Source: Diplocarpon mali
Lineage: Eukaryota > Ascomycota > Leotiomycetes > Helotiales > Drepanopezizaceae
Direction: 5' to 3'
Length of the DNA stretch: 64,000 bases
Assembly (NCBI GenBank): GCA_024741835.1
Contig: JAENRP010000004.1
Coordinates: forward strand, 81,338 to 145,337
Under the pieces are notes generated by a model that was not told where the DNA came from, did no database searches, and was given only the letters and a program-made list of their open reading frames with translations. This document shows, piece after piece, positions 26,489 through 40,315 of the stretch (the first letter of the stretch is position 1; each line of letters begins with the position of its first letter). The position numbers and the translations under genes are program-made.

Positions 26489-26665
26489 ATACGAGGCGAG
26501 AAAATTGAACTAATTAGTCGGCGATACTTTGATGGCTGTCAAGTGTATCAGTCCGACTGGCCCGAGGGTACTAGCACCTGGAATCAATTTGTTTCTGTTA
26601 GCACTGCTAGTAACCAGGTGGCGGCTGGTCCTGTTAGCTCTTGGTATACATGGACACTGACCTAG
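26489..26665 (+). pseudogene. Protein-like relic frame without a start codon
   Basis: A 58-codon open frame between a TAA (26486-26488) and a TAG (26663-26665) has no ATG. Unlike its surroundings it has protein-like composition: FDGCQVYQSDWPEG, then STWNQFVSVSTASNQV and SSWYTWTLT before the stop. It looks like the C-terminal end of a larger extracellular-type protein whose remainder has decayed or been lost. I do not recognise the family. It could also be a chance frame, since flanking sequence gives no support. Confidence 0.35.
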
Positions 26666-28570
26666 GATTCTCTGTTGTTGATTCTGCAGTGCCTTCACAA
26701 GGCTTCGGCTTTTCCTTGACGGTTTCTACTACGCCGTCACCTGTTATTTCGCATCAATAGGACATTCAAACCTCCCACAAAAGTAGATATCGGAGAAGGA
26801 AATTCGCTCGTCATCTAATCCTGTGTTGCAGTATATGACCTCTACCCACCCCATAGCATCACAGTGATCCCCGAATCTCCCATCTCGCAAATCCGGAGTT
26901 GTTTACATTCCTTCCGAAGTAAGCGAGCCCCCTAAAGCAAACCTCGCTTATGTGACAGTCCTGGAAATCCCTGACTATCGACGAGGACCGAGTCTCCGCC
27001 TGCTAGGACCTCGGTACCTAGGGGTGCACGTTGCACTTGGTACCTGTTAAATGTTGCAACTCACTGTGAAATTACCGAAAGTGACTATAATGAGAACTAT
27101 AAATCGGCTTGCTATATCTTTTAATACTCGATTCTCTAAGAATAAGATAGTGTAGTAATATAGTAAGTAGAAGACATTCAATAGATTCGAAGATTAAAAG
27201 TCACACAGGTTTTTTGACTTCTCGTTAATCGTTCCGAGTTTCTACCTCTTCTGGCAGCATATCTCTGGTAGTCAGATACCGTGAATTCAACGCTTCGATT
27301 CGACGGCTCCTTCGATTTAATACTTAAAACACGCAACATAGTATCTCCGTAGCAGCAGATTAAAATAGAGGGTATAGGAGGTGAGCTATGGGGAATGAAT
27401 TATCGAAAGTAGATTCTCGGGATCTTTGAACGTAAAAAACCAGAAAAACATTCAAGATTCTGTTTGTAATCTTTATCATAAAAAACGGACACTGCTCATG
27501 ATTAACTACTGTCATAGAAGCCCTCAAATATTTTAGCCTCTTGGCCGGCGCTTCCTGTACAATTCTTTTCGGTTAATCTAAGTCAATATGTAATGTTGAG
27601 TTGTAAGGAACCGCCTATACGGCAATAGATGTTTTGTCTAGAGCAGAAACGGAGCAAGCGTAGAAAGCGGCATTCTAGATCAGAAGCGAATTTGAGCTCG
27701 CCTAGTAAAGAGAAGTGGGGGATGTAGCAACGACGGCGTCCACGAGGATCAAAGAGGCTAATGACTGGCATATGCTACAAATGCCACCCGTCTGAATGCG
27801 GGATACTATCAGCTGACGGAACTTTATAGCGGAGCTGGAGCATGACGACCTACTCCACCTAGAATAGTGACTCATATGCCATAGGATTTTATAGTAATAT
27901 CATGTACCATCCATGCCCATTCCATTGCACCTGCAAGTCATAGACACAGCTGATGAATACCAAATGGCTCATAGTAGATTATTAGTTTCAAAGTCTGCCA
28001 TGTGTAAGATTTCAATCAAACATATTTAGTCCAAAGTGATCTGGAAAACCTACCTAGCGTTACCTCTAACAGTGCGTACCTTAGCGACTTAAAGACCTAT
28101 TAGCTACTTACTTTAAAGTCCTACTAAGGGAGCCTTGACTTCCACTCTCTTTTCAATGATAAAAACTATCCAGTGAGTGAATTGCATTGATGAAGTGAAC
28201 AGAATCAAATACACCTGCTGCATCTACCTAAAATCGTAGGACATGGAGAAGATGATACTATATAACAAAGTCCCCTGAGCGACTTGCCAGTGAAAAGTGC
28301 AGATGTAAGCCTACTTACTAAGAAGGCGAATATCACGTACAAACTCTTAATTCCCTAGCTTCTTAGTCCTATACCCGCACTATGGTACTGGCATGTATTA
28401 TTAATAGTTCGTCTTCTTATCACAACTCTTTACAATGTCTGGTATAAAGTTCAGATGCAGTGACACCTAGTCCAACCAGCAATGGAGCTCTGAGAATTGT
28501 GGCATATTCGGTGCTTATAAGAAAGTGAAAATACACCAAGTTCAGATACGCTTAATTTCAAGCTGTCAAT

Positions 28571-28730
28571 CTGGGAGTTCTCCAAGTGGTGAGCAGGAGC
28601 TTGTAATTCGAATCTAACGATATAACTGAGCTCCCTAAGTAGGGCCGCTCAGCGGATCACTTCAGGGGCTAATTACATAAGCAGGTCCTTAGAGCCGGAG
28701 GCTCCTCACTGCGCAACACTTACGATGGCG
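28571..28730. repeat. Dispersed repeat, copy at 28.6 kb
   Basis: About 130 bp of this stretch aligns collinearly with 30985-31115; shared blocks include taagcaggtcctt and ggctcctcac. Its first part (gttctcc-agtggtgagcag-agcttgtaa) also matches 11342-11372. Differences between copies are largely transitions. The full boundaries are not clear. Confidence 0.65.
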
Positions 28731-30984
28731 AGAATTTCCGTGTTGTGTTGTGAATTATTATACTACTGATAAGGAATATTCTACTAGGGAAGAGAAAGTT
28801 GCAGGAAATGGTGCCCACTTGATACTAGTGGCTTGCGATCCATCAAGACCGTAGTAAAATGCCTTGAACTATACTTAATACCATGTCCTCTGTCGCACAT
28901 GGTGGTTTTGATAGCCGCAGTGCTTTCCTTAACGCCGCCACCTTCTATATGTACTGCCATGGCACTATTTATATATCAAAACTACTAAATATTGGCGCTG
29001 TAGGCCATGATTTCCTCTATACTTAGGTAAAGATAAAAATGCTATTTTTGCCTCACCCTTTCCTAACCTCTTGCGCATGAACCTAGTCGTTATTCTACCT
29101 ATGCATAAGGGCTTACTCTATTTTCTATAAACTAGCCAACCAATAGTCTAAGGAAGCACATTTGAAGACATTTCAAGATATTGATACGTCTATTATTAAA
29201 TAGCTTGACAGAGATATGATTTCAAAGGCGCCATTTTGATGCACCGAGGGGCTCGCATTAGTATGATTGAGCTTTGGGCTATATTCATTCCAGATCTCTA
29301 TCGAAATATGACTGTGGCTTCAAGTAAGGGGCTGGCAGACTTGGTTCTGCCATGATGCAAGCCATGCTGTCTGGGTTAGTGGGAATGGTACGAGTAGCTC
29401 TCGGACCTATTATCATTGGCAGTCGAATCATGAAACCTCCATGTGCAGGCTGTCTCTTAGATACTGTAGAATTCTAGTCAAGATTAGGTATAGAACTTCC
29501 AGCTCTCTCTATAGCAAAAATATCCTTCCAGGAGATGGGGTCGCAGATGATCCTAGCGGCGGTCCCTATGCCTGACGGTAAAAACTTCCTATCCCCTCTT
29601 GTTATTAAGCAGGATGCAGCCAACTCAGTGCTACTACTGAATAGAGGATGAAATCTCAAGCTATTTTCCCTATTGTATGTACTCAGCAGATAGGGATCAA
29701 GTCAATTGCTAAGGCTGAGATGATCTAGAGATGCATAACGCCGTTCAACACCATATAACGACCTGTATAGAGGGCTTGGCTCACCTAGAGCTAGCGATGC
29801 TCCCTATTCAGACCGTAAGGACCTTGTACTCTGTTCGCAAGTTATCATCTGCGACAATACCCTATGAAGAAAGAAACGTGGAGAAGCCTGTTCAGATCTC
29901 AGGCTATCTCAGTTTTCACATACCTAAGTGATCCAAAGGTAGGCTCTCGCATAGTACGCATCACGAATAATTTACACGAACAGCTGACGGTCGCGCAAGA
30001 TACGCAGAACGCGGGTATATCAATGGTCTTCTAAATATCCAGGTCGAAATCGTGGCCTAGAGAGTTTGCGGCTTGCAGATTCTCCAGCAACGATTACTAC
30101 ACACGCGAGGCGACCTATCAAGGCGCACGGTGTCCCTAGGTGCTTGGTGTATTCGCTGATAGTATTGTAAGCTGAAATTGGCTTTGTACCTGTAGCAATC
30201 TTGCTTTAACAACAAATCGCTTACGTTGTTTACCCAGGCCCCTTTTCCCACGCCCACTCCTGCCGAAAAGCCAGTTATGAGGGTGAATACTCAGCTCCCA
30301 CAGTAACAGGCTATCAAGTGCTACTATTCCTTCACAGGAGGATTGAAGAGATATATTTACAGCTGAGCAATTTCGCTCTAAAGAATCATTCAATCATAGC
30401 AATAAATTAGTTAAATGGATTTTGTCTTGACAACCTTGTTTCGACGTACACTAGCTTACCAACACAAGACTGATAAATGAATAAGAAAATGCCAACAAGT
30501 TTCACATAAGCCGAGAAGAAATCATCAGCTTCTCCCGCCACGACCAACGACTAGCCCCCTCGCCAGCAGAAGCTACCAACCCGCCACGGTCTACAGCTCC
30601 CGCGCCGCAGAGCAGACGCACAGGATCAGTTCGCGAGCGGGTCGAGTATCAGCCTCTCTCCCCCTCACACGCGAGCGCAACCACGCAATCGTCGTGAGCC
30701 CCGCGCGACGCGAGCATGGCATGTCCTCCGCACCATCGCTCTCCAGGAATGCGGCGTGCCACACCGTGCCGAGCGGCGCGAGACCCGCGTCGGGGGGCCG
30801 GTTGCATGGGATGCTCGACGCCGGTGGTGACTTGAGTGTTCGAGTGCGAGGGCGAGTGCGTGCGACGGGATGGCGGCTCGTGTCGCGGCTGGTGGGTAGC
30901 AGGTCAAATGTTGCGCTGTGCAGATGATAGGAACGCGGCGTTGCTGTGGAGCTGCAACTCAGGGAGATTCCCGAGGTAGGATGC

Positions 30985-31115
30985 AAGAGCTTGTGGAATC
31001 GGATCCAAGCATATACGAAGCTCCTGAGCAAAGGAGGCTCCGTAGACCACTCCAGGAGCTGGTTGTATAAGCAGGTCCTTGGAGCCTAAGGCTCCTCACC
31101 GCGGGACAGTTACCA
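30985..31115. repeat. Dispersed repeat, copy at 31.0 kb
   Basis: Second copy of the repeat seen at 28.6 kb. Shared blocks in the same order are gagcttgt, taagcaggtcctt, gagcc-aaggctcctcac and cgcg-acagttac. It lies about 500 bp downstream of the GH5 glucanase stop codon. Confidence 0.65.
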
Positions 31116-31617
31116 AGCTCAGTTGGCGAAACGCTTGAGATGGTAATATTATTGTTTTGGTTCGCTTGTCACTGGTAGCCTTGGGCGATGAGAATAATTG
31201 TCGAAGAGTGAAGACTTTGCTTTGGATGTTCTCGCTAAAGTGGCAAGTATTGTTTGACTAGTATCGTACTTTCCCTAAAACAAGGGGAGGATCAAAAGAA
31301 AACACCCATCACAACGGCTATGTGCTTCTGCTCGCCGCTAGTTGAAAGAGTACTATTACAGTTTTATCTGTCCAAAAAAAAAAAAAAAAAAGGACAGCTG
31401 GGGTATGCAAGGCCATGGCAGAGCAGAGCACAGCCGACAACGCCCTAGCGAATGGTGGGTATCGTAGTCGTAGCGTCGTGATGATCCATCTCCTCTGTTG
31501 GGATTCCTCTGCTCTCCTCTGGCCATGCCCTGGATCCAAGCAGCCCCCGCTCCCCGCTTCGTCTCTTCTCGCAAGGTACCCGACACATGTCGAGGCCGCC
31601 CCGCTTCGACCATCGAC

Positions 31618-33216
<1,599 letters not shown>

Positions 33217-34752
33217 GGCGGAGTGTTATCGGCGCGAGAGCGCGGTGTGTGGGAAGAGCACTGAGAGAGGGGGGGAGTGGGCACAGAGGCCCCGGGAAAC
33301 GGGTTGTTTATGAAGAGAGAGAGCACCGGACATGCCAGGAATGGGAAAAGGAACCGGCTGTGCTGGGGGACTGCCTCCATCCCCGGCTAGCACCACCAAG
33401 CGAGTGGAATTGTCTTGCTCTGGCACTGGACCGGATTGCATTGCGTTGCAGTGCATTGCACGAACATCCCTTACCTCACCCAGCTTCAGCTTCGGGAGCT
33501 GCTTAGCTGCCGACTGGACTGTACAGGCGCCTACGCTTCCCCGCGAGACATGCAGGTGAGCAGGACAGTCTGCCCAGAGCCGAATTCCCCGACGTGCGAG
33601 TCTCCTGCTGATCCGATCTCCAGAGGAGCACCGGGGGGAGGGCTGGGCTGGACGGCTGGACGCTTCCACCGTCGGGCAGATCTCCGGGCAGATCTCCTGG
33701 GAGCGACAGCAGTCATGCCCCATCCGCGCGCCTCAACCGACGACTTGTTGTTCTCGCCAATATCAGCTACCCCAGCTCGCGACCTCACGCGGCGACTGCA
33801 ACTCCCTGCCCCCGCGCCGCCCAACGATCTTGGGCTGGTCTCACCTGTCCCGCCACGACCCGGGGGCTTGCTTGCGAGTCCTGATGATCTGCTGTGCTGG
33901 CCGGGGCATGTGCCTCTCTCTGCAGCCCGGCAGCGAGCCCTGCCGCCATCTCGTGTTCTTTCGGCGTCCTCGTTTCTTTTTCCTCTTGCTTTTGCTCGGC
34001 TTCAGGCTGCTGCCCCTCCGGCGGCGCGCGGCACTGGTGGGAGCAGAGGTGCGTGGGATTCCGGATGCCTCAGCGGTGTTGGTTTTGTTGATTTCACAAG
34101 GTGCGCACTGAAAAAGGTATGAAAGTATTCTGGTTTTGGTGGTAGATGATGAATAGAGAGAGAGAGAGAGAGAGAGAAAAAAAAATCAGTACTCGATGGC
34201 AGCCTATGCCAAGGCCGTCACGTGTCCCTGAGATTCACTCTCCTCCTTCACTCTCGTCATATGCCTTATATGTGGCCCCGATTGCTACATTCCTACAGGT
34301 TTGGATTGTAATGATCGGGAGAGGATGTGGTGAGGTCGACGGCCGCGATGGCCCCCGGTGCGCGTCTGTGCTGGTCGACCTCACCAAGCACTCATCCCCG
34401 CAACGGCGAAGCCCCCCCTCACATCCTGGCGCTCACGACATCCGGGTGATCATGCTGCCTCGGCCCTTGTGTGCTGCTGCTGCGAGTTGTGGTGTCTCGT
34501 CTCGACTTGTTGGCAAGATGGCGTGAGCGGCGTCGGACCAGGCCCAGAGGAGAGAAGCCCGGCGCGGTCGACCGAGTCAGATGATATGGTCCGTTGGGTG
34601 TCTGTCTTGGTGGCAATAGTTGCAATGTGCTGGGAGAGATGGAAATAAGTATGTATAAGTATGTAGTATGTAGTATGTAAGTATGTAAGTATGTAGTATG
34701 TAAGTATGTAAGTATGTAAGTATGTAAGTATGTAAGTATGTAATTATACATT

Positions 34753-34784
<32 letters not shown>

Positions 34785-36208
34785 AATATATATACATTTA
34801 TTGGTATTGTTACTGTGAGTGTCTTTGGTGTCAGGTCACGTTCTCGGTTCATGCATTTTGATATATGATGCCATATATGATGCTAAGATATGATGGTGTT
34901 GATGCCGATGCCGATGCGGACGTTGATTTCCGGTCGATGCAGTGCTGCCGCAGTGCTCTCAACCTCTCCTCGCCTCCGCAGCCGAGGCGGGCTACTTGGT
35001 CTCGAGTGCTGCGCTCACGTGATCACGACACAGCAGATGTTGCGGATGGATGCTGCACGAGGTCATCCGCGCTGAGTTCTGCTTACATCGGGAGAATCCC
35101 GTCAGCCAGCCTTGCTCGACGCCCGCGCCCACGCTTGCCCTGGCCTCTGCACCCCAGTTATGCAACCCCCTGTACCCGCTCCTCTCGTGAGAATCACGTG
35201 ACGTGTGTCGAATATCCCTTCATGCCCCTCGAGAGCCGCCCGCCTGGCTCTCCTTGTTCTGCTGCTCCCTCTCCCGCTGCTCCGTCCAATCCCTCTCAGC
35301 CCGGAGACGCTGCGGGAGCATCAACGGGTCCAGCAATGGCTGCGGCACGTCGCGTGACGAGAATTCAACCACTGGAGCCCGGGTGAGTGGATGGACATGC
35401 GCCCAGCGGCTCCGGGTCGGCCACACTCACCAGGATTCTTGCCGCTGCCTCTCTTCGCTGCTACCGGCCCATTCGTGACCGGGCTCTGCGTGTAGGAGTC
35501 ACTCGGCGCGGCACGTTTCGGCGGGAGCAGGGGACCTTTGAAGAGCGGTCGCTTCGGTTCGGCAGCCATGCCGTCGGGCCGTACTCTCGAGCGAGGGAGA
35601 TGGTGAGTTGAACGAGGGCAACTCGATGGACCAGATGGAGACTGGATAGTGGTCGGCGGAGTCGGGGGTCGCCGGTAGTCTCGAGGAGGAACGTTGACTA
35701 GAGGACCTTCGATTGCTCAAGCTGAAGAGGGTCAGAAAGTGCATAAGCGGTGTCAGACCAAAAAACAGCACAAAAATACAAAAATACAAAAACACAAGGA
35801 ACGCAAGAAGCACCACAAAATCAAAAAAAAAAAAAATCTCGACTAATCACAACAAATCACAACAAATCAAGACAAATCACCTCGGTCCAGGAAGCCCCTT
35901 TGCACTGCTGATATGAGATGAGATGACAGGAAGCCCAGCCCAGCCCAGACCACCCCTTGATAATCCCACGCCCCTCGCTACTCCACCGCATCACGAGCCA
36001 AGCCACGCCAGCCCTAAACGAGCCTGTCGAGTTTTCCTTTGGCTCGAACGCCCTCTGCCCCGCGGAGAACGAGATTCGGGCTCCTCACACCCACGACGGC
36101 GAGACCGGACAACCTCGACGCCTCACCTGGCCGAACGCTTGGAGACGGGGATTCGCGGCCGGCGGAGGGAATCAATCACCAACCGGGCTCGCCAGATCCC
36201 AGGCCTGC
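33217..36208. other. Divergent intergenic region between the GH5 and Leu3-like genes
   Basis: About 3 kb shared upstream region, with no gene supported. It holds a GA run at 34154-34177, a GTATGTAA/GTATAT-type microsatellite at about 34647-34795 and an A-rich stretch at 35760-35880 with repeated acaaatca units. Three CACGTG palindromes (34219-34224, 35016-35021, 35195-35200) could bind bHLH factors. The frames at 33.2-34.1 kb and 34.9-35.6 kb have no recognisable motif. Confidence 0.5.
34647..34795. repeat. Microsatellite, GTATGTAA then GTATAT units
   Basis: A simple-sequence tract of gtatgtaa and gtatgtagta units passes into gtatat units. It opens long artificial frames rich in Tyr, Thr and Leu on the minus strand, which I reject as genes. 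Confidence 0.9.
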
Positions 36209-38578
36209 ATGGAAGGAGGAGGGCAAGGTGCGGCGAGTGGCGGGGCCTCCAGCCCAACTACGAGCCACAGACCTGGGACGGGCGCCAGCTACAAGAGGAA
36301 GAGGGGCGGCGCCGACTTGGAGAGCAGCCCGGGCAGTCAAGCTGATGACCACGACGAGGATCCCGAGAGACGGCGCCAGCCTGGGGTGAAGAGGGCCTGC
36401 AACGAGTGCCGGCAGCAGAAAGTGAGTCACGACAGTGGAGAGGGCAACGAACAAATGCGCCTCGACGACGAGGTTTCGCCACTCGGCCCCCAGAACATGA
36501 GGCTAACTCGCGGTGTCGGCAGCTGCGCTGCGATGTCGTCCAGGACCCCTTCACCACCTGCACGCGCTGCAACCGGCTGAAGCTCGAGTGCAAGATCGAG
36601 TCGAACTTCAAACGCGTGGGCAAGCGCAGCAAGCACGCCGAGATGGAGAAGGAAATCGAGCATCTGCGGCGCAGCCTGCAGCGCGCCCAAGCACAAGGAT
36701 TCATCCACGAGGAGCTCGAGGACGTTGGGTCGCCATTGGCGAACGGCTCCTATGCGCGCAGCCAATTCCTCGGCTCCGAAGAGGCCGTCTCGTCGCTGCT
36801 ACACCTGAAGCAGGGCGGTTCGTTCCACGTCCCTCGCTACGTCCACGAAATCGAGAACGTCGGGTTGACCGGAGCGACGATGGACGATCTGTTCGGCCTG
36901 TTCTGGCTGTGCTACCACCCCTACCTCCCGTTCCTGAACCCGCAACAAGCTCCCGATCAGTACTATGCGCAACACCCTCTTCTCTTCTGGGCTATCGTGG
37001 TCGTGGCGGCGCGTCGATATACCGCCGATCCGGGCCTCTTGACTGCCGTGTCGGGGCCGTTCACCCGACTCTTGTGGCAGACGGTGGGAGAGGTACCCAA
37101 CAACCATTTTGTGGTCAAGGCGCTATGCTTGATATGTACCTGGCCTCTGCCTACGAGCACTACTTCCACCGACCCGACGCATATCCTCTGCGGTGTCATG
37201 ATGAAGACGGCCACGGGCATTGGCCTGCACCGGCCCAACAACACGCAAGACTTCTCCCGAGTTTCGATCGATCTCAACCGGGAGCAACTCCACGACCGAG
37301 TCACCACCTGGGCAGTCTGCAACATCGTGGCGCAGAGCGTGGGGACGGGCTACGGTCAACCAGCTTCCACCTTGTATGACTGGACACTCGCCATCAGACC
37401 AGGGGAGCATGGGCCGTTCACCCTCTCTCCAGAACTCGAGGCCCGACTCCAGGTCGAGCGTTTCTGCGACAAGGTGTCCAAGGAGATGTACAGCAATGCC
37501 AGCGATCCCCGAGGCGTTGCGGGCGACGAGTTGAGAGCCATGTTGACGAAAGTCTACAAGCGAGAGTTCAGCGAGCTCCGAGTCTCGGTTCTCTCGCGCC
37601 AAGAAATCTCGCCGGTCGTCCAACTGCATCTCCGAGCGGCCGGGCTCCATCTGCGGTTGTCTGCCTTCTTCGACTCGAGCTCGACCCCCGGATACCTGAA
37701 CGATCTGATGGGCCTCTGGCTCGCGTGCGTCGACTTCCTGGATTACGTGCTCGAGCTCGACGACAACCCCGATCCGGTCACGGGGAGCGTCCTTCGCTAC
37801 GCCACCAACTACATCCTGCAAATGATCGACGCAGCCTGCTTCACCCTCCTCAAACTTCTCAGCTCCTTCTTCGCCAGCTCGGTCGAGTTTGAGCGCGGCC
37901 GCCTCCTCTTCCACCGCACGATCCAGATCATCCGCAGCATGAGTATCATCAACAACGACCTCCCTTGGCGCCTCGCCGAACTGATGGTGCAGATGTGGAA
38001 CGGCGCCCGCGTCGAGCAGCGCAGCAAGCAGCAACAGACACCCCACGACGGCAGCGGCAGCGGCAGCGGCAGCCACGAGCCCCGCGCCGCCATCGACGAC
38101 AGTCTCCAGCTGAAGGTCCGCTGTAGGATGAGCATGAGTCACGTGTTCGACTCCATCTGGCGCTGGCGCGAGGAGTTCCAGGCGCAGGGCCGCGGCAGTC
38201 TTGAAGGTTAGCTGTTCCAGGCCTTCCTGTCACCTCCCGACCGACGCGTGTTGAGACGTGAGCACTGACGAGCCTCTCATAGCAGCCGTGAAAAACCCCA
38301 CGAACCCCGACAGCGCAGCCGAGTCCTCCGCCTCCTCCACTCACCTGGACGCCACCCTCGTGCCTCCTCCGCACCAGCTACACAGCCAGCTCGGGAGCCT
38401 CGCCGCCGGCTCCGTGACGCCCGTCAGCCACGGCTTGCCGTCCGGCATGATGGGGGTCGGCTACGGCGAGAGTAACTACGAGGTCTTTGACCCGCTGAAC
38501 TGGATGCTGGACGGCCTGGTCGATTTCCCCTATTCCTACGCGGCTGTCCAGGGCCTGGAGCAGCATGGGATGGGTTGA
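36209..38578 (+). CDS. Leu3-like Zn2Cys6 transcription factor
   Basis: A nuclear DNA-binding regulator. Three exons: 36209-36421, 36523-38206 and 38283-38578, with introns of 101 and 76 bp, give 730 aa. Splicing joins KRACNECRQQK to LRCDVVQDPF to form the cluster C64-x2-C67-x6-C74-x9-C84-x2-C87-x6-C94, whose CRQQKxRCD core resembles Leu3-type factors. A basic stretch (FKRVGKRSK) and a coiled-coil dimerisation segment (EMEKEIEHLRRSLQRAQ) follow. The fungal_trans region occupies about 190-600, for example GLFWLCYHPYLPFLNPQQ. The frame of exon 2 meets a TAG at 38209, but a gttagc donor at 38207 and a tag acceptor at 38282 add a 98-residue Ser/Pro-rich tail. The start could lie further upstream because the frame is open from 35957, but ATG 36209 is the best-placed Met. 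The target pathway is unknown. Confidence 0.9.
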
Positions 38579-39657
38579 GCGCCCCCCTCTCTCTGTGTCT
38601 TGGAGATGTGCCTCGTGTTGTTGGGTATCATACGTGTCGTGTTGTCGTTGTCGGGGGGTTTGGTGCGTGCATTGCCATTTCCTGGCTTCTCTGTATCCAG
38701 CGGGCGCGGGTGGAGGATGAGACGGAGCCCGCGTCGGCGTTGGCGTGGAGGCTGTGGCCGAATGATGACGTCACGGTGTTTGTCAGCGTTGGATGCTGCC
38801 CGCTCCCTCGCTCTCGTGCTCGTGCTCGTGCTCCGAGCCGTGACGGATGGGCGGATCACGTGGCGGGCGATGCAATCAGCGCCTCGACGGCGCTGGTCGG
38901 TGGGAGTCGATGGCTTTTGGATGGAGAACGCGAGGGCTTGGGGGGCGGCCTGCTTGTCGTGGATTGGGTGACTCCTTGGTTGCACGTGTGCTCCGAACAA
39001 GACCGATGGACGGGCCGAAAGAGGGATATAGCCTAGCACAGAGCTAGAAGATCGATACCAATTTGCTGCCTTGTCTCCCTCGCTCGCTTCTCTCATGTTT
39101 ACTTTCTCGAGGGCAGGGTATGGTCCGGCGTGGGGGTAGGTTGTCTTTTGTAGCTTGACCTTTGCAGATCTGTTGTATTTCTGTTTCTGATGCTTGAGTC
39201 TTTTTTTCTTTCTTTTTCTTTCTTTCTTTTTTTTTCTTTTTTTTCCTTTTTCCTTTTTCCTTTTTTCCTTTTTCCTTTCCAATATCGACTCAAATATCCC
39301 AGTCCAGCCAGGCGCGCTACGTTTGTTACATGTCTCTCTTATTCAGGAGAGGTAGTGATATCCGTCTCCAAGAAATACGCTCAGGCCCTCTCTCCGACAG
39401 GACTTCCCTTGCTCGGGACCTACTGGACGCCAGTCCTTGGAGCACTTCTGAATGGAGGTCTTCTGGAGGGACGCTTGTGAAGTTTGTACAGGTGCGATAG
39501 AGAGTGCCGCCCCTCGTGGACCTGGTTATACTAATCCTGGCGAGTTGAAGTTGTTGGAATTATGCTTTGTTTACTGCTGGTGTTGTGTGTGTGTATATGT
39601 GTATGTGTGTGTATGTATATGTGTATATTTAAATGTATATGTGTATATGTATGTATG

Positions 39658-39691
<34 letters not shown>

Positions 39692-39702
39692 TGTATGTAT
39701 GT

Positions 39703-39764
39703 ATGTATGTGTACCTGTATGTGTATATACACATACATATATACACATACAGGTACACATACAG
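39703..39764. repeat. Inverted repeat at a microsatellite switch
   Basis: A tatg-type tract on the left turns into its reverse complement on the right. Arms of about 26 bp (39704-39729 and 39738-39763) are fully complementary and include the non-repeat core gtgtacctgtatgtg, with an 8-bp spacer. The DNA could extrude a cruciform or the RNA could form a hairpin. Confidence 0.85.
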
Positions 39765-40163
39765 ATATACATACATACCGCGACTCCCTGCAGGGCCTAC
39801 CCACGGACGCGTCCTCGACGCAGCAAGCGCGTGATGGTCGCCCGGGCCTTGGCGGCCGACATGGGCGAGAGCACCTGATCACGTGTACCGCTCGCGCCGA
39901 CGCGTGCCGGAACGCGCACCGGAGAAGTCCCGAGGGGCAGCTGGGCGGGGGAATGGATGGAGAAGACAATAGGGGGGGGGGACAGTTATATTATGGAGCT
40001 GGGATGGAGCGTCTGGTGTGTTTTCTTGTGCGTGTTTGTTTATTTCACTGGCCCTTATTCCTCGGCTGATCTTCTCTCGCTCGGCTGTGAAGCACGGTCT
40101 GGCTCTTGGTCTGCTAGGTTTAGCTGCGATGCTGTTGGACTCGTATATATATGTGTATGTATA

Positions 40164-40315
40164 CTGACATGTACTGACATGTAATTGACATGTATACTGA
40201 CATGTATACTGACATGTATACTGACATGTATACTGACATGTATACTGACATGTATACTGACATGTATACTGACATGTATACTGACATGTATACTGACATG
40301 TACTGACATGTATAA
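40164..40315. repeat. 12-bp tandem satellite, unit tgacatgtatac
   Basis: Nine perfect consecutive units occupy 40186-40293, flanked on both sides by shortened variants (tgacatgtac, tgacatgtaat). The unit contains the self-complementary core gacatgta/tacatgtc-like sequence. It opens long low-complexity frames on both strands that are not genes. Confidence 0.93.

Larger units (their letters stand above)
24953..31617. other. ORF desert with degenerate sequence (6.7 kb)
   Basis: No intact gene. No frame between 25.0 and 30.5 kb exceeds about 85 codons. Much of it is AT-leaning, with frequent ta/tag/taa triplets, consistent with decayed repeats, perhaps through RIP (repeat-induced point mutation), though I cannot compute the index. 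Relics listed separately are a protein-like frame at 26489-26665 and repeat copies at 28571-28730 and 30985-31115. A GC-rich patch at 30590-31030 has overlapping frames without motifs. An 18-base poly(A) run lies near 31373-31390. Confidence 0.55.

Noticed and set aside
28571..28625. tRNA-like A and B boxes (tggtgagcagg and attcgaatct) suggesting a SINE
   Set aside because: The two boxes are only a few bases apart, far too close for a tRNA-derived promoter, and the B box match is poor in the other copy.
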